From: Isoetes taiwanensis | Taxonomy: Eukaryota; Streptophyta; Lycopodiopsida; Isoetales; Isoetaceae | Direction: 5' to 3' | Assembly (NCBI GenBank): GCA_021234155.1 | Contig: JAJEKV010000002.1 | Coordinates: 44,498,952-44,562,951, forward strand | Length of the DNA stretch: 64,000 bases | In this document: in pieces, positions 54,350 to 64,000 of the stretch | Position numbering within the stretch: position 1 is the stretch's first letter | Layout of the letters: every line of letters begins with the position of its first letter | Translations under genes and position numbers: made by a program | The notes under the pieces: model-generated | The model's database searches: none | What the model was told of the DNA's origin: nothing | The model's input: only the letters and a program-made list of their open reading frames with translations

Positions 54350-55249
54350 CTAATCAGATCTTCGACAAGATCTGCCCCACACATCTGGACTAGTTGCGCA
54401 GTTGCATTCCATGCTGCTTTCACTTGCGTGTTTAAAGATTGGAGGATGATCATGGAAAAACTGATGTGGGTTTTCGCAGTCTTGAGCATTCTTTAAATCC
54501 GGCGAAATGGTTCCTTCGGATCTGCGCCCTACCTTCTTGAATCTGATCCCGCAAGCATTGCACAAAGACTGCACAGAACAACGTCGTCTTTCAAAAACTA
54601 AAGTTAGGCATATTGCAATTGAAAGGGAAAGAAATTTGACCTTGGGACCCAAAGGGCCGTTTCGCCAGAGAGGGGTTTTGGTAGTGCCGCAATGGGCGCA
54701 GATTCGGCCGGCCAAATGGCGCGGATCGGGCCTGGAATCGGCCATAGCCAGACCTTGAGCAAAGAAAGGGTAAAGATGAGAGAATTCGGGGGGCTGGGTC
54801 TGCTGCTGCTGCTGCCAAGATGTTTGTCGGGCATCGGACGCCCCTTTTTGTCCTTGCTGCTGCTGCTGTTTTGTATTCAAGATGCCCAGCATTTGGATTA
54901 ACACACAAAATATACAACTTAGCCCTATTTCTTAAACCCTAAACCCTTCAAACACAAAAGAGTATATCCGATTTACCACGAAAAACATGTGCAGATTTCC
55001 AGCTTCCGACATGCCGCTGCAGCACGTCTCGTCGTTTTTTTGGGGTGCGTAAGATTCGATCGAATGCTGGTAAAATTGTGGAGCTGAAGCTTTCTTCGTC
55101 GATGCAGTTGCGAGCGAGAGGGTGCAGTCTACTCCGGCGAAATCCTCCATCGCCGAACTCGGTAATTCTGTGCTCAAGGAAAGCGCGGTATTAACGTCCC
55201 TCCTGGGGCCAGCATAGCCGCCCACAACAGAGGCCGAGTTTGGATTCAT
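54350..55249 (-). CDS. HANABA TARANU-like B-class GATA transcription factor (three exons)
   Basis: Exon 1 (55249-54977) starts at MNPNSASVVGG; an in-frame stop at 55276 excludes longer starts. It carries the HAN motif VDCTLSLATASTKK, the conserved N-terminal signature of HAN-like GATAs. Intron 1 (about 111 bases, gtaaat..acag) is followed by exon 2 (54865-54641): Gln-rich, then RICAHCGTTKTPLWRNGPLG and PK. Intron 2 (about 72 bases, gtcaaa..gcag) splits the finger. Exon 3 (54568-54350) gives SLCNACGIRFKKVGRRSEG and a 72-residue tail. The finger is C-x2-C-x18-C-x2-C, with all four Cys and the WRNGP / LCNACG core. Both introns are phase 0 and the joined frame encodes about 238 residues. Such factors act in the nucleus in meristem and organ-boundary control in flowering plants. 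Alternative: a further intron directly after FKK, where aag|gtaggg is a strong donor, would replace the tail. Splice sites may be off by a base. Confidence 0.85.
54866..54976 (-). other. Intron 1 of the GATA gene, containing a telobox-like motif
   Basis: Read on the minus strand it runs gtaaatcgg... to ...acaaaacag. Near 54936-54952 it contains gggtttagggttt, the plant telobox (AAACCCTA) found in many promoters and first introns. Both boundaries keep phase 0. Confidence 0.6.
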
Positions 55250-55259
55250 GCCCACAAAC

Positions 55260-56700
55260 GAAAAGCGCCGGAGTTAGAGCGACGGATGGAGAAGAATTTT
55301 GAAATAATTCTTCAATGCTTTAGACATAGAGATCGGATCAAACAGACGTGGATCTGAGACTGACAGCAACAAGAGCACGTACCCATGGCAACAAATGCCA
55401 TATCCATGAGGGCGAGGCATTTAATCTAGACAAGAAAGGGGAAGGTGCTGTTGTGCTGCAGCGGCAGACTGTTGACCTCGTAAAAAAGGGGAGGCCTGTC
55501 AGATTTTTGCACAACCCTAGTACCTCCTCTCCTTCCTCCCTCGATCATCCATCCACAGATGAGATGAGATGAGATGCCCTCCCTTTGTTTCTGCACTGCC
55601 AAAAAAAATTAAAACCTCGGGATGATGCGATTTGTAACAGCGGCACCGGCTTGGATGCTCCATAGCCAAAGCTCGGATCGGACCGGCCCATCCCATCGAT
55701 TATCTGATCAATTTTTTTGCAGGATTTGGCTTGCTCGTGTGGGCCTTAAAATCGATCACTCCTGCACAAGTTTTGATGCGTCGGTGTATCAGCTCAAGGG
55801 AGAATCCGATCGAAGGCTTCACATCAATCAATCAATAGAAGAGAGGCTGTGCTGCAGCATCATCAGGCCTACGATTTGGGAGCGTGAGAGCGTGACCAGC
55901 CCTCAGCACCTCTCACGTATAGACTGACTCGCCCTCTCAGCCCTTCATTTTCCCCCCATCCCATCCGACGCTCCTCCCTTGGCGGCGCTGCCGGTAACCT
56001 TCTCTTCCTTCCCGGTGCCCACCGCCTTTGATGCTGATTGCCTGGTCAAGCTTTTTTGACCCATCGGAATCGCGCTCTCCTTTGTTTTTCGTATGCCTGC
56101 TGTTTCTTGTCAAATCACCATTTCTCCAATTTCAGAATCTCAGCTAAGCTTAACATTTTTCAACCTAAGAACACAATATGTCTCTAACATACTCCAAATA
56201 GAAGAGAGCAATTAAGGGGCCGTTAGGTTAAATTTTATGCTCCTTTATGTTAAGGTAACCTAACTATACACACCTTCCATTAGATTAAAAATTAGCATAA
56301 CAAAAATCGTTATAAAGTGCTTTCAAATATGACAAATGCCAACAAAAAGACTTTCAACATTCCAAATATCAACAACACTGCAAATGGGTTATCACACACA
56401 CCTGCCAAAAAGAAATCATCATGCAGTGCTTCCTGGTTTCACCCACCAGGATGTGTGTGGACTACTCAATAATATGGAAAGAATGGTATGTATGATCATC
56501 GTATCGTCACGCATTCTGACATCTCGTTGTAACATCGTGCGTATTATTGATTGTTTGGGCCTCCTATTATATAGAACGCGCATTTTCGACATCATGAAAA
56601 TTGTGTGAACCATGATCATTGGAATGAACATGAGATTGTAGATTTCTATCTCCCCTATGGTTGCCTCGGACTCATTAATATTTGAAGATTAATCTGCATA
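55260..56700. other. Upstream region of the GATA gene, no other gene recognised
   Basis: The first few hundred bases are the likely 5' UTR and promoter. A short gatgagatgagatgagatg repeat lies at 55558-55577. Plus-strand frames at 55348-55572 and 55622-55927 have no recognised motif. No clear TATA box was identified. Confidence 0.4.
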
Positions 56701-56707
56701 AGGATCA

Positions 56708-57249
56708 CATTAGGGATTTTTTGAGATCATAAAAGGGCCTTCTAAGAATCGCCGACTAGCTATATGAACTACCAATCGTAAAAAATGTAATCGGTATGGG
56801 CCAAGAAAATTATAATTGACCATGATCACATTTTCTAGATAAGTTGTTGATAGAAAAGTCCAAATGAGCGCTTCTTTGGTGCAATAGATAGATCTTATTG
56901 AGATCTTTCCAACCTTGGGTGGTTTGCATATCTTTTAGCCCCGTAGGATAGTAAAAAAATGGTAAAAACCATATTTTTTAGAGTTTTGACAATCATAAGT
57001 GGGTAAAACATGTGCAAAGCATCTAAGGTTAGAAAGATCTCAATGAGATCTATCTATTGCACTAAACGAGAGCTCATGTGGACTTTTCTATCAATAGTTA
57101 TACTAGAAAATGTGATCCAGTGAGTTAGTTATAACAGCTTTGGCCGACCGGACCCGCCTGCCTCGATTTCATTGGTAGTTCATTTATCTTCATTTGGCTT
57201 AGTTGGCATATTTTGGAGGCCCTTTTTTAATCTCAAAAAAACCCTAATG
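56708..57249. mobile_element. Foldback (MITE-like) element, ~540 bp with ~240-bp inverted arms
   Basis: The left half (cattagggattttttgagat, tgaactaccaat, cacattttctaga.aa, tgatagaaaagtccaaatga, gcaatagatagatctt.ttga) returns in reverse complement in the right half, ending ccctaatg at 57249. The centre lies near 56975. Arms differ by small indels and substitutions, so it is old. No coding capacity. No confident target-site duplication is visible, so the superfamily is unknown; long arms would fit a MULE-type or foldback element. Confidence 0.7.
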
Positions 57250-58624
57250 CAATCAAGTTATTTATAACACATTTTGTCAAATTATAACACTTTGACGTCA
57301 TCAACTTTGACGCATGTAGAATGTTACGTACATATCCTATCCATTGTAACCAAAGGCCTGTATTTTAAAACACGATATGCTTCCTGTTATTTTTGTACCT
57401 GTATCTGCAAACATTTTACGAACATGAGGAATACCAAAAGATTCGGATAGTGTTACAACAGAATAAGTGAAAAAAGTAGGCATATGCAGAATTGAAATAA
57501 GTGTTGCATTGAATTTAGCAGCCTAGTATCTTCCAACCAACAGACACCAGGCTATAACCAATCAATGGCAAAACGGTTCCTACAATCGGCACGTAAATTT
57601 GAAACTCCAACACTATTGTCATTGCCATCTTCTTATACATCTTGAGAAACACAAGCTTAGTAAATATTGTAGCTTTGGGAAGCTTATAACAATGAAGCTA
57701 AAAACTTCAATCTTCAAGTGTCTCGTACAGCCGAGAATCCAAGTATAATCTTCTGATTCTTTAGCGAATCTATTCAATCACAACCTATTTCAAGCCATGC
57801 TAGCTCACTTCATGATTGAGAAAATTTTGTTACTGTTCATTTGAAGTTTAAACTACATGATCATCATCAGATATTCAGAAAAAGAGGTATTTCCATTAGT
57901 AAAATTACTACTTATGTTTTTGAACGAACATATCAAATGCTACTCATAGTAATATGTCTATTGGTTAAGGACACACCTGCTAGCTTGTCAAAAGTTGAGG
58001 TGAAAGCCAGAAATCACAAGCAACACTAGTACAAATAGTTGTTGCCATAACTCGATTTGGGTCACCTTAGCTAAGCCAAAATGTCTCCAAAATTTGTTGG
58101 ATATGGCCAACTCCTGAGCCTTTAAATGGTTGAGTCCATACCTGATACTGTCAATTCTAGTCTTTTTCCTACAAATGTTGTTGATACTTTTGTGTCTGAG
58201 AAGAAGCAAGTGCCCAATTTATAATGTGGTTTATAATTTAAACTTTAACCTTGAAAAATACTGTAGCACAATTCTTGATAACTACTGTAGCTTTGGAAAG
58301 CTTACAATACTTAAGCAAAAAACTTCAATCTTCAAGTGTCCTGTACAGCGAGAATGCAACAGAAAAAAGGTACTAAGTCTTTTTCTAGAAATAACTATGT
58401 TTAAGAGTTACACGAGCTATGCTTTTTCTGTTAGGAGTTATATGTGCCATGCTTTTGCATCAGATGTGCATATTCCAATTCTATTGTATAGTTAAATGCC
58501 TTATCTTAAAACTTAATCCAAGATACCTGTTAATCTATAGATGTGAACTTGGTAACTCCCTTTTGTGTCATTTGATTTTACAACAAAAGGAACTTGATCA
58601 TTCTTGTATCTTCTCCTTTGAGAA
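57250..58624. other. AT-rich stretch with one dispersed direct repeat
   Basis: A ~75-bp sequence at 57664-57740 (gtagctttgggaagcttat, then aaacttcaatcttcaagtgt, then gtacagc.gagaat) is repeated in the same orientation at 58278-58352. No gene is recognised. Confidence 0.55.
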
Positions 58625-58744
58625 CTAGTAATGGTGCCCAGTGTTGCTGGGCATAAGTTGGAAGTTTGTAAATGTTTTTATCACAATAAGAAAAGTGTGC
58701 AGTAAGCTTTTATTATTGGAAAAAAAATATTCAAACATAGCTAT

Positions 58745-58775
58745 AGTGCCCAGTGCTGCTGGGTATTAGTATAGT
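58745..58775 (-). terminator. Second Helitron 3'-end-like hairpin inside the element
   Basis: On the minus strand: ataatacccagcagcactgggcactatag. It has the same stem sequence and spacing as a Helitron 3' terminus, but the end is ACTATAG instead of CTAG. It lies about 120 bases before the true terminus, so the element carries two successive 3' signals. Confidence 0.6.
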
Positions 58776-58789
58776 GTAAGAAATCTATA

Positions 58790-60690
58790 GAAATTAAGGA
58801 GCTATTTCATCCCGTAGAATTTCTTTATGGACTACATTTGGAGTGAACCTCCTTTTGTTTTTTAACAGTGCTCCTTGTCTTGAGATTTCTTCAATGTATA
58901 CCTTTACTCCGTGTTGTGTGGTGCACCTTGAGTATGTGACATAGAGCCGGGCCGTGGTAACACCGGCGCTGGTAGGTAGATGCCAACGAGGTCATTGACG
59001 GCCCTTAATTTGTTTATGCTCATCGAGAATTGCAAGTCGCGACGGGAAACCGCCATTGAAGGGGAGGAGGTCTCTATCCGATGGCTCCAAAGCATATCCT
59101 TCAGATGAGGACCCGTGGTTCCTTTGTAGGTGTTGATTATTTCTCAGATCTATGATTTTTGGGTGCGCTTTTAATTACACGGATGTGGATGCCATTGCGC
59201 AGACCAAATTTTGGGTTCATAGTTTTCGAAGTAGGATGATGATGGCACCATCCTTGATGTGTGACTTATGCGGGTGGCATGCCGTTTAGGGGTCGATGGT
59301 TGATGAACTCAATTGGGAAATCCCTTGTAGCATCTTCGCCTCGCGAATGATGGCATCTATACTTGTGTACATATGGAGTTGTCCATTCAACCTTAGAAGG
59401 ACCTTATTGTTGATTCTCAACATGTCTTCATTCTTTGGAGTCAAGATGGCCTTGTCATACAATAGGTGCACATTTGCCTCTGTTATTTCCTTGCCAAAGA
59501 TGCTATCAATCAAGTCGTCTTCTACAACGCATTCTTCAGGTATTTCAACCAAGTCACAATCGAGCCCCGACTCATTGTTCATCCGTCCCTATTACCGAAG
59601 TCAGAGTGTACCAATTTGAGAAGATTTGTTTCGCCTTTTTCGACCAAAGATGTTCTCAGGTCGGGCTTTGTGGGTTTTGAAATTAGTCGTCGACAGGTTT
59701 CGCTTGACACACTTCAAGATGACTTCTGTCTTTGTTGCACGCTTGATCACAGACAACTGTTATCGAGAATCGCTGCCAGTGAGCATTATCATTCCCCCAA
59801 ACGACTTGTCATCTTGGCGTATCTCGCGTAAAACCCTGTCGACGGCAATGAGTGCTTGCATATATATGTGTCATCCCCATTTCGTCCCATACCATGATGT
59901 TTGCCTTTCTAAGTACCTCTGCTTGTTGGCTTGTTGCACATAATGCAGAGGTTGCCTCTTGTGTGAGGTTGAGTGGTAACTTGAATGTCGAATGAACTGT
60001 TTGTGCTCCCTTCAAGAGGAGGTTGGCAATGCCTGTCCAAGCTACTGATTGCATCGAGGATAATGTCGGTTATGTGCTTTTTCTCCCTATTGAGCTTTCC
60101 GTAGTTTTCCTGCCCTTCTTTCAACTCCTTTTCTGCATCGAAGGTGGGTTCATTTGGGAAATTGCCTAGAATGTCTATCCGTGGTTCTGGCAGTCCAAGT
60201 TGTTGACATGTGCAGCCACTCATTTGGAAGATGTCGTCGATGTCCTTCAGTGCATGGTTATAAGCCTGCTTTGGTGGCATCTTCCGTTGGTAGTCTTCTA
60301 TCATGCTGTCTTTGAAGAGGTCCCATATCCGCATTGGATCCTGTTTGGTCATTGTATATGCAAATGAATGTGAATGTCTGGCGTAGCTGCGTTGGCATCT
60401 GGAAGATGCTTCCGTCTTCGAGCATTTTCTCCCATTCGGTATCGTCTTCCAATAAGCCGAGCTCTTTGGAAGCTTCCTTGAAAGTTGAACATAGTTTTCC
60501 ATTAACAGTGCGCATGTCTTCGAAGCTTGTTGCGCCCTTGATATGTAGCAATAGGAGGCGGAGGTAATAGCGATCACCGTCCTTAGGGCTCACGTTGTAC
60601 ATCCGCGTGATGACCTTGAACTTCCCCTCCCTCTTTTTCCAGGACGTCTGGCGCGTGAATGTAAAGTCTCAGGGGGATTCACCTCTATTA
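58790..60690 (-). pseudogene. Helitron RepHel helicase (partial, frame-broken)
   Basis: Blocks in order on the minus strand: SPKDGDRYYLRLLLLHIKGA; TSFEDMRTVNGKLCSTFKEA; LGLLEDDTEWEKMLEDGSIF; QMPTQLRQTFTFI (60602-60340); IWDLFKDSMIEDYQRKMP; HALKDIDDIFQMSGCTCQQL; GLPEPRIDILGNFPNEP (60330-60150); LNREKKHITDIILDAISSLD; TGIANLLLKGAQTVHSTFKL; PLNLTQEATSALCATSQQAE; RKANIMVWDEMGMTH (the Walker B-like WDE box, near 59880-59900); FGGMIMLTGSDSRQ-like; VIKRATKTEVILKCVKRNLS; IPEECVVEDDLIDSIFGK; AILTPKNEDMLRINNKVLLR (59560-59400); LYVTYSRC (about 58930). This is the SF1B Pif1-type helicase half of RepHel, which drives rolling-circle transposition. The Walker A segment and the Rep nuclease (HUH) domain are not readable. 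Many frame changes make it a pseudogene. Confidence 0.88.
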
Positions 60691-60889
60691 TAGGTATATA
60701 TGCCATGTGTGTTCCTTAGGTTGCCAAAAAACCCACTGTATATGACAGTTCCATATGAAAAACCCTTTGTACACGACTACATTATTTGTAAAAGAATGCA
60801 GCCCATATCATATAATTACTTGCCCAAAACACTTTTACTTGTTCAACCCCTTCCATGCATAAACAATATCTCCATTATTCTATATACTA

Positions 60890-60920
60890 CTAGTAACGGT
60901 GCCCGGCGTTGCCGGGCATA
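60890..60920 (-). mobile_element. 3' terminus of another Helitron (body extends to the right)
   Basis: On the minus strand: atgcccggcaacgccgggcaccgttactag, a perfect 7-base-pair GC-rich stem followed by CTAG at 60890 and host T. This is the classic plant Helitron 3' end. The element would extend rightward into 61-62 kb. I found no coding sequence or 5' TC border there. Confidence 0.75.
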
Positions 60921-62214
60921 GCTACATACATTGGCAGATCTTTGAGTAATAAGTAAAATGAATTAGAAATAGACATTACATAGGTTGTTAATGTTCAAAT
61001 CTGAAAAGTGAGAATGTTACATAAGTCTCAAGTCATAATATATGGAAGGCAACAGTTTAATGGTTCATGTACTACTAATTATGGGCAGATGGTATAACCA
61101 TATATAATTCGGCATTATAGATCACATGTAGGTGTATATGTGCCATAACTATAGAGGGGATAGGTGGTACGACTTATAGAAGATAGAGGAGTGCATTACC
61201 TCTAATATTTTAGTCGTAGTGTATTCTTTGTGCTACAACTCACGAAGGGGAAAGCACTAAGTATCAATTAGGGATATATTGGTCATATTTCAATTGAGAC
61301 AAAGTTATAGAATTGCTCGAACTTGCACATGCAAATTATGTGATCAGTGGTGATTTAGCTGCAGTGAAGATCGGGCAAAGCTTTAAATGCGTAGATGGCA
61401 AATTATATAATGCTCATAATAAAGAAGGATGAATTCAATATCTATTTTAAGATGAGAATGTAGCACATGTTAATGCACGTTTATAATATCTCACATAGCT
61501 CATGCTACAATAGATCCTTTTTTGCACATCTTTGTTTGAAAATCAAATATGGTAGAATGAGCATTGAAGTGTTTCTTGAATGAACCTATTTTGCGTGTCG
61601 CTTAGCCAGGACATAAAGATGATGTTCTTTTGTGACGATATCTTCTGAGGCGTCTGATGTTCTTTGAAAGTTGAATCACTTCTTGCTAAATGAAGAGGAA
61701 CATGAAAAAAAGGAGTCTATGCCTGTGTGCAGACTAAGTAGAAAAAGTAATGTCAAATGAAGGTTTGCCTCTGGATGTTGAGGAGGAGGAAAAGTAATGT
61801 CAAATGAAGGTCTACCTCTGGATGTTGAGGAGGTGGTTTGTGTTGCCAAGGATAAACATAATCCTCTATAGACATGTGTACAATGCCTAGTTATATTTGA
61901 CTGGGAATAAAAAGAGGAATGGAAGGAACAATGTACAAATATGCTCCACATTAGGTCGGGTGAGACAGACACTTCCATCGTAATCCTTTTTCTCCTAATA
62001 ATCAACATATGCATGTGTTGGCTCACAATGTAGTAGTTTAAAGTGCAGATTAAGAATGGAGAAAGAGATATTTCTAGATTGAAGACTCAAAAATTATGGT
62101 GAACAAATAATCTTTTAAATGCTTTAGATGGAAGCATATTTGGTGTTTTTGTTGATAATACGTGAGTTGGGGGAGGTTTACCTTTGTACTAATGTTTATG
62201 CACAAAACGGGTAA
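60921..62214. other. Probable interior of a non-autonomous Helitron, no genes
   Basis: AT-rich sequence with no reading frame of interest. It follows the Helitron 3' terminus at 60890. A short tandem repeat is present at 61738-61840. Confidence 0.4.
61738..61840. repeat. Two-copy tandem repeat, ~53-bp unit
   Basis: The phrase aaaagtaatgtcaaatgaag followed by gt.t.cctctggatgttgagg occurs twice in succession, with two substitutions and a one-base length difference. Confidence 0.75.
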
Positions 62215-64000
62215 GAGAATAGAATAGAATATAGAATATGATTTTATCGTCCACGGAGACCAACTGGCCTATGGGACCCAAGTACAAAGAGAGAGCAAGA
62301 AAGACGATACTACCGTGGATTAAAACCCTCGGCCCAAGGGTTTTCGGGGAAAACCTTAGTAGCAATAAGGATGTCGACATACCGCATGCTTATATACATA
62401 ATCACAAGTACAAATTCGAGGTTAATGCCTGGATGGGGGCATAACTGAGTCCGCTGTGATCCATTACCTCCCGGAGGTATCGATCCCAACAAGCCTACAT
62501 GAGGCCGTGGCTTGGGAGAGCTCATGCAAGGCCCGATGGGGTTATTAACTAACCGAAAGCATACCGAAGCCCGGATATGCTCGTGACACGGACAGCCCGG
62601 AGAGGGCGGACTTTTATATACCAATGGCGTACCGATGCGATTGGATTGACACTCGGCCCTCACGCTGCTCCCGAATCCATCTCCCCGCCTCCACGCGAGG
62701 TGGTGTGCACTGCGGCGTAATGGAAGCAATCACCCCGCGCCATGGGTAGATGTGGGTACGTGTAGTGGTGTGGGTCCTTCGTGGAGCATGGGATTAACTC
62801 CGGCCGATAATTTGCTACCTTGACATGTGATAGAGCCTTCAGATCCCAAAGCTTGGCCATGAAGCACGATCCGGGCACGCTTTCTAAGTACAAGGTTTCT
62901 GCGTGTAATCGGGTTCACATCTCAGATGCCCGCATTCCATAGCGAACCACCGGGCTTGCTTTTTCCAAAGAAGCTTTGAGTCGGCCGCGCTCCATTGCCA
63001 CGCTAAAGCAAGGTTGGGCGTACCGGCTTCATCCATAGCCACCACCTTCCGAAGTAAATAATGTGACGCCCCAGCCGCTGTTCTCCAATGGAAGGAAGCC
63101 TGCCTCGGATATGGGGACCGCGGATTTCACTCCCGCGTTCCCGCCAAGAAGGCCCCTCAGACCGCCTAGATCGCTCCAGTGGTGAGGGATATCACCGCCC
63201 CCACACTTCCGGGCCCATAGAGGAGGACCGTTCAACCAAGGCCCTCAACAAGTGTGCCCGTCAGAGCCCATGCATACCTTCCTCGCCTTTGTGATCTGTT
63301 TTTAGATTGCAGATACGTGCCTTCCGCACTGGGCAGCGACCTGTGAACCGATGGATGCATCCCAAAGGTGGTAGTAGAAAACTCAATGCCCAAATACTTA
63401 TAAGAATCGAGCCACCTCCCCACTACCCGCCTGTAAGTGAATCCAGGAAGGCGGGTACGGATGATGGGGATCAAAGAAGACTTTGTCTGCCAAGTTAACT
63501 CATGCTGGAATCTCGGGCGTAAAGTGTCCAAAGCATCCGTGGCGCTTGCATGTCCCTTCCCGGGTATTGCTGGTGTCAACATCAAAGATATATATGAGTT
63601 GCCTGATTATGTGGTGCATCAACTGAGCCCTCCCCGCCTCTCTACCATTCTTCTAGCCATTCTTCAATGTGGCTGCCGAAGAGCTGGGGATAGAGGGCGC
63701 TCGGGCGCTAACTTAATGCTACTAACAACTGCCCCCGGACAAGCAGGAGACGACCGGAGCAAGTTTTTCCCGTGATACCTGGATATAGCATTTCGCCAAG
63801 TCGACGGGTCCCTAGCCGCCCTAATCTATCCCACAACTTATCCCGAGGCATCGCGGTCAAAAAGCCTTGCAAAATCCACAAAGCAACAAGCAAGACAGAT
63901 TCCGGGCGCCGATTCTGCTATCCTCTATGAGTGGTTCACAGAAAGTGAAGATATGGTCAATAGTAGAATGCCGGGCGAAGCCTCACCAAGGTGGAGAGCC
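62215..64000 (-). mobile_element. LINE copy 2 (same family as 18211-19675), with (GAATA)n tail, partial
   Basis: The left end starts with gaatagaatagaatatagaata (62217-62238), a short-repeat tail on the 3' side of the minus-strand element. The next 180 bases match 18229-18420 (tatcgtccacggagac, ggcctatgggaccca, aagggtttt). Toward the right the two LINEs remain alignable through the RT end (YKYLGIEF in this copy, YKYLGVEF in copy 1). The element continues beyond 64000, so it is longer than copy 1. Confidence 0.75.
63232..63620 (-). pseudogene. LINE reverse transcriptase fragment (copy 2)
   Basis: Minus-strand frames read IIRQLIYIFDVD (the damaged catalytic box, YVDD in copy 1), ATDALDTLRPRFQHELTWQT and SYKYLGIEFSTTTFG, parallel to LDALDTFCQATDM and YKYLGVEFPSS in copy 1. 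Frame changes and the altered box show that it is inactive as read. Confidence 0.7.

Larger units (their letters stand above)
58625..60690 (-). mobile_element. Autonomous-type Helitron, decayed (3' end and helicase present, 5' end not found)
   Basis: The minus-strand 3' terminus is intact: hairpin gcccagcaacactgggc, then accatta and CTAG at 58625 followed by host T. This is nearly the same terminus as the non-autonomous Helitrons in the tandem array. The body encodes a RepHel helicase. To the right, similarity ends around 60690 without a recognisable 5' TC end or Rep nuclease motifs, so the 5' part has been lost or replaced. Confidence 0.85.

Noticed and set aside
54350-54904. Uninterrupted 184-residue reading of the GATA finger
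   Set aside because: This would place about 24 residues inside the finger (VKFLSL...), breaking the invariant spacing between cysteine pairs. Splice sites on either side restore the canonical finger in frame.
59296-59943. Plus-strand frames of 80-120 residues
   Set aside because: They are antisense to the Helitron helicase, whose motifs are clear on the minus strand.

Overview
The window looks like repeat-dominated nuclear DNA of a land plant. It holds a HANABA TARANU-type GATA factor gene split by short spliceosomal introns, BAH-domain exons resembling a plant chromomethylase, a MULE transposase end, Ty3-type retrotransposon sequence, LINE fragments, and Helitrons with textbook plant termini. 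I cannot name the species. A seed-free plant such as a fern or lycophyte is a guess from the DUF7869-like, ParB-like and FCP1-like reading frames, which I associate from memory with such genomes. Nothing bacterial, organellar or CRISPR-like is present.

Layout. 1-1.9 kb: minus-strand gene resembling the plant 'putative transposon protein' (Transposase_32-like) family. 1.9-14.5 kb: a giant inverted duplication. Two arms of about 6.2 kb each carry the same Ty3/gypsy segment (gag, protease, RT, RNase H, integrase, 3' end), joined head-to-head around a 219-bp spacer. 14.5-15.8 kb: C-terminus of a MULE transposase cut at the arm end, followed by chromomethylase-like BAH exons. 18.2-19.7 kb: a 5'-truncated LINE with a (GGAA)n tail, sitting inside one unit of a small tandem duplication. 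21.1-34.3 kb: an unusual block of short, frame-broken genes, mostly on the minus strand (an FCP1/NLI-interacting-factor phosphatase, a ParB-like fragment, an acidic protein, unknowns), with about 20 copies of a CACGC..GCGTG palindrome and a duplicated TATA-containing upstream module. It is followed by a plus-strand DUF7869-like pseudogene. 34.4-35.4 kb: LINE C-terminus with a zinc-binding region. 35.9-49.3 kb: a tandem array of a 2.75-kb unit (three full copies and one partial). Copies 2 and 3 hold a 1.5-kb non-autonomous Helitron filled with purine-rich minisatellite; copies 1 and 4 preserve the empty site. 49.3-54.3 kb: mostly featureless. 54.35-55.25 kb: the HAN-like GATA gene. 56.7-57.25 kb: a foldback (MITE-like) element. 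58.6-60.7 kb: a decayed Helitron helicase element, with another Helitron 3' terminus at 60.89 kb. 62.2-64 kb: a second LINE of the 18.2-kb family, running off the window.

Apart from the GATA gene, almost every reading frame is broken. Differences between duplicate copies cluster at CNG and CG sites, a pattern that could reflect systematic base-calling error at methylated cytosines. Some frameshifts may therefore be artefacts. All calls come from reading the sequence; no database search was possible.
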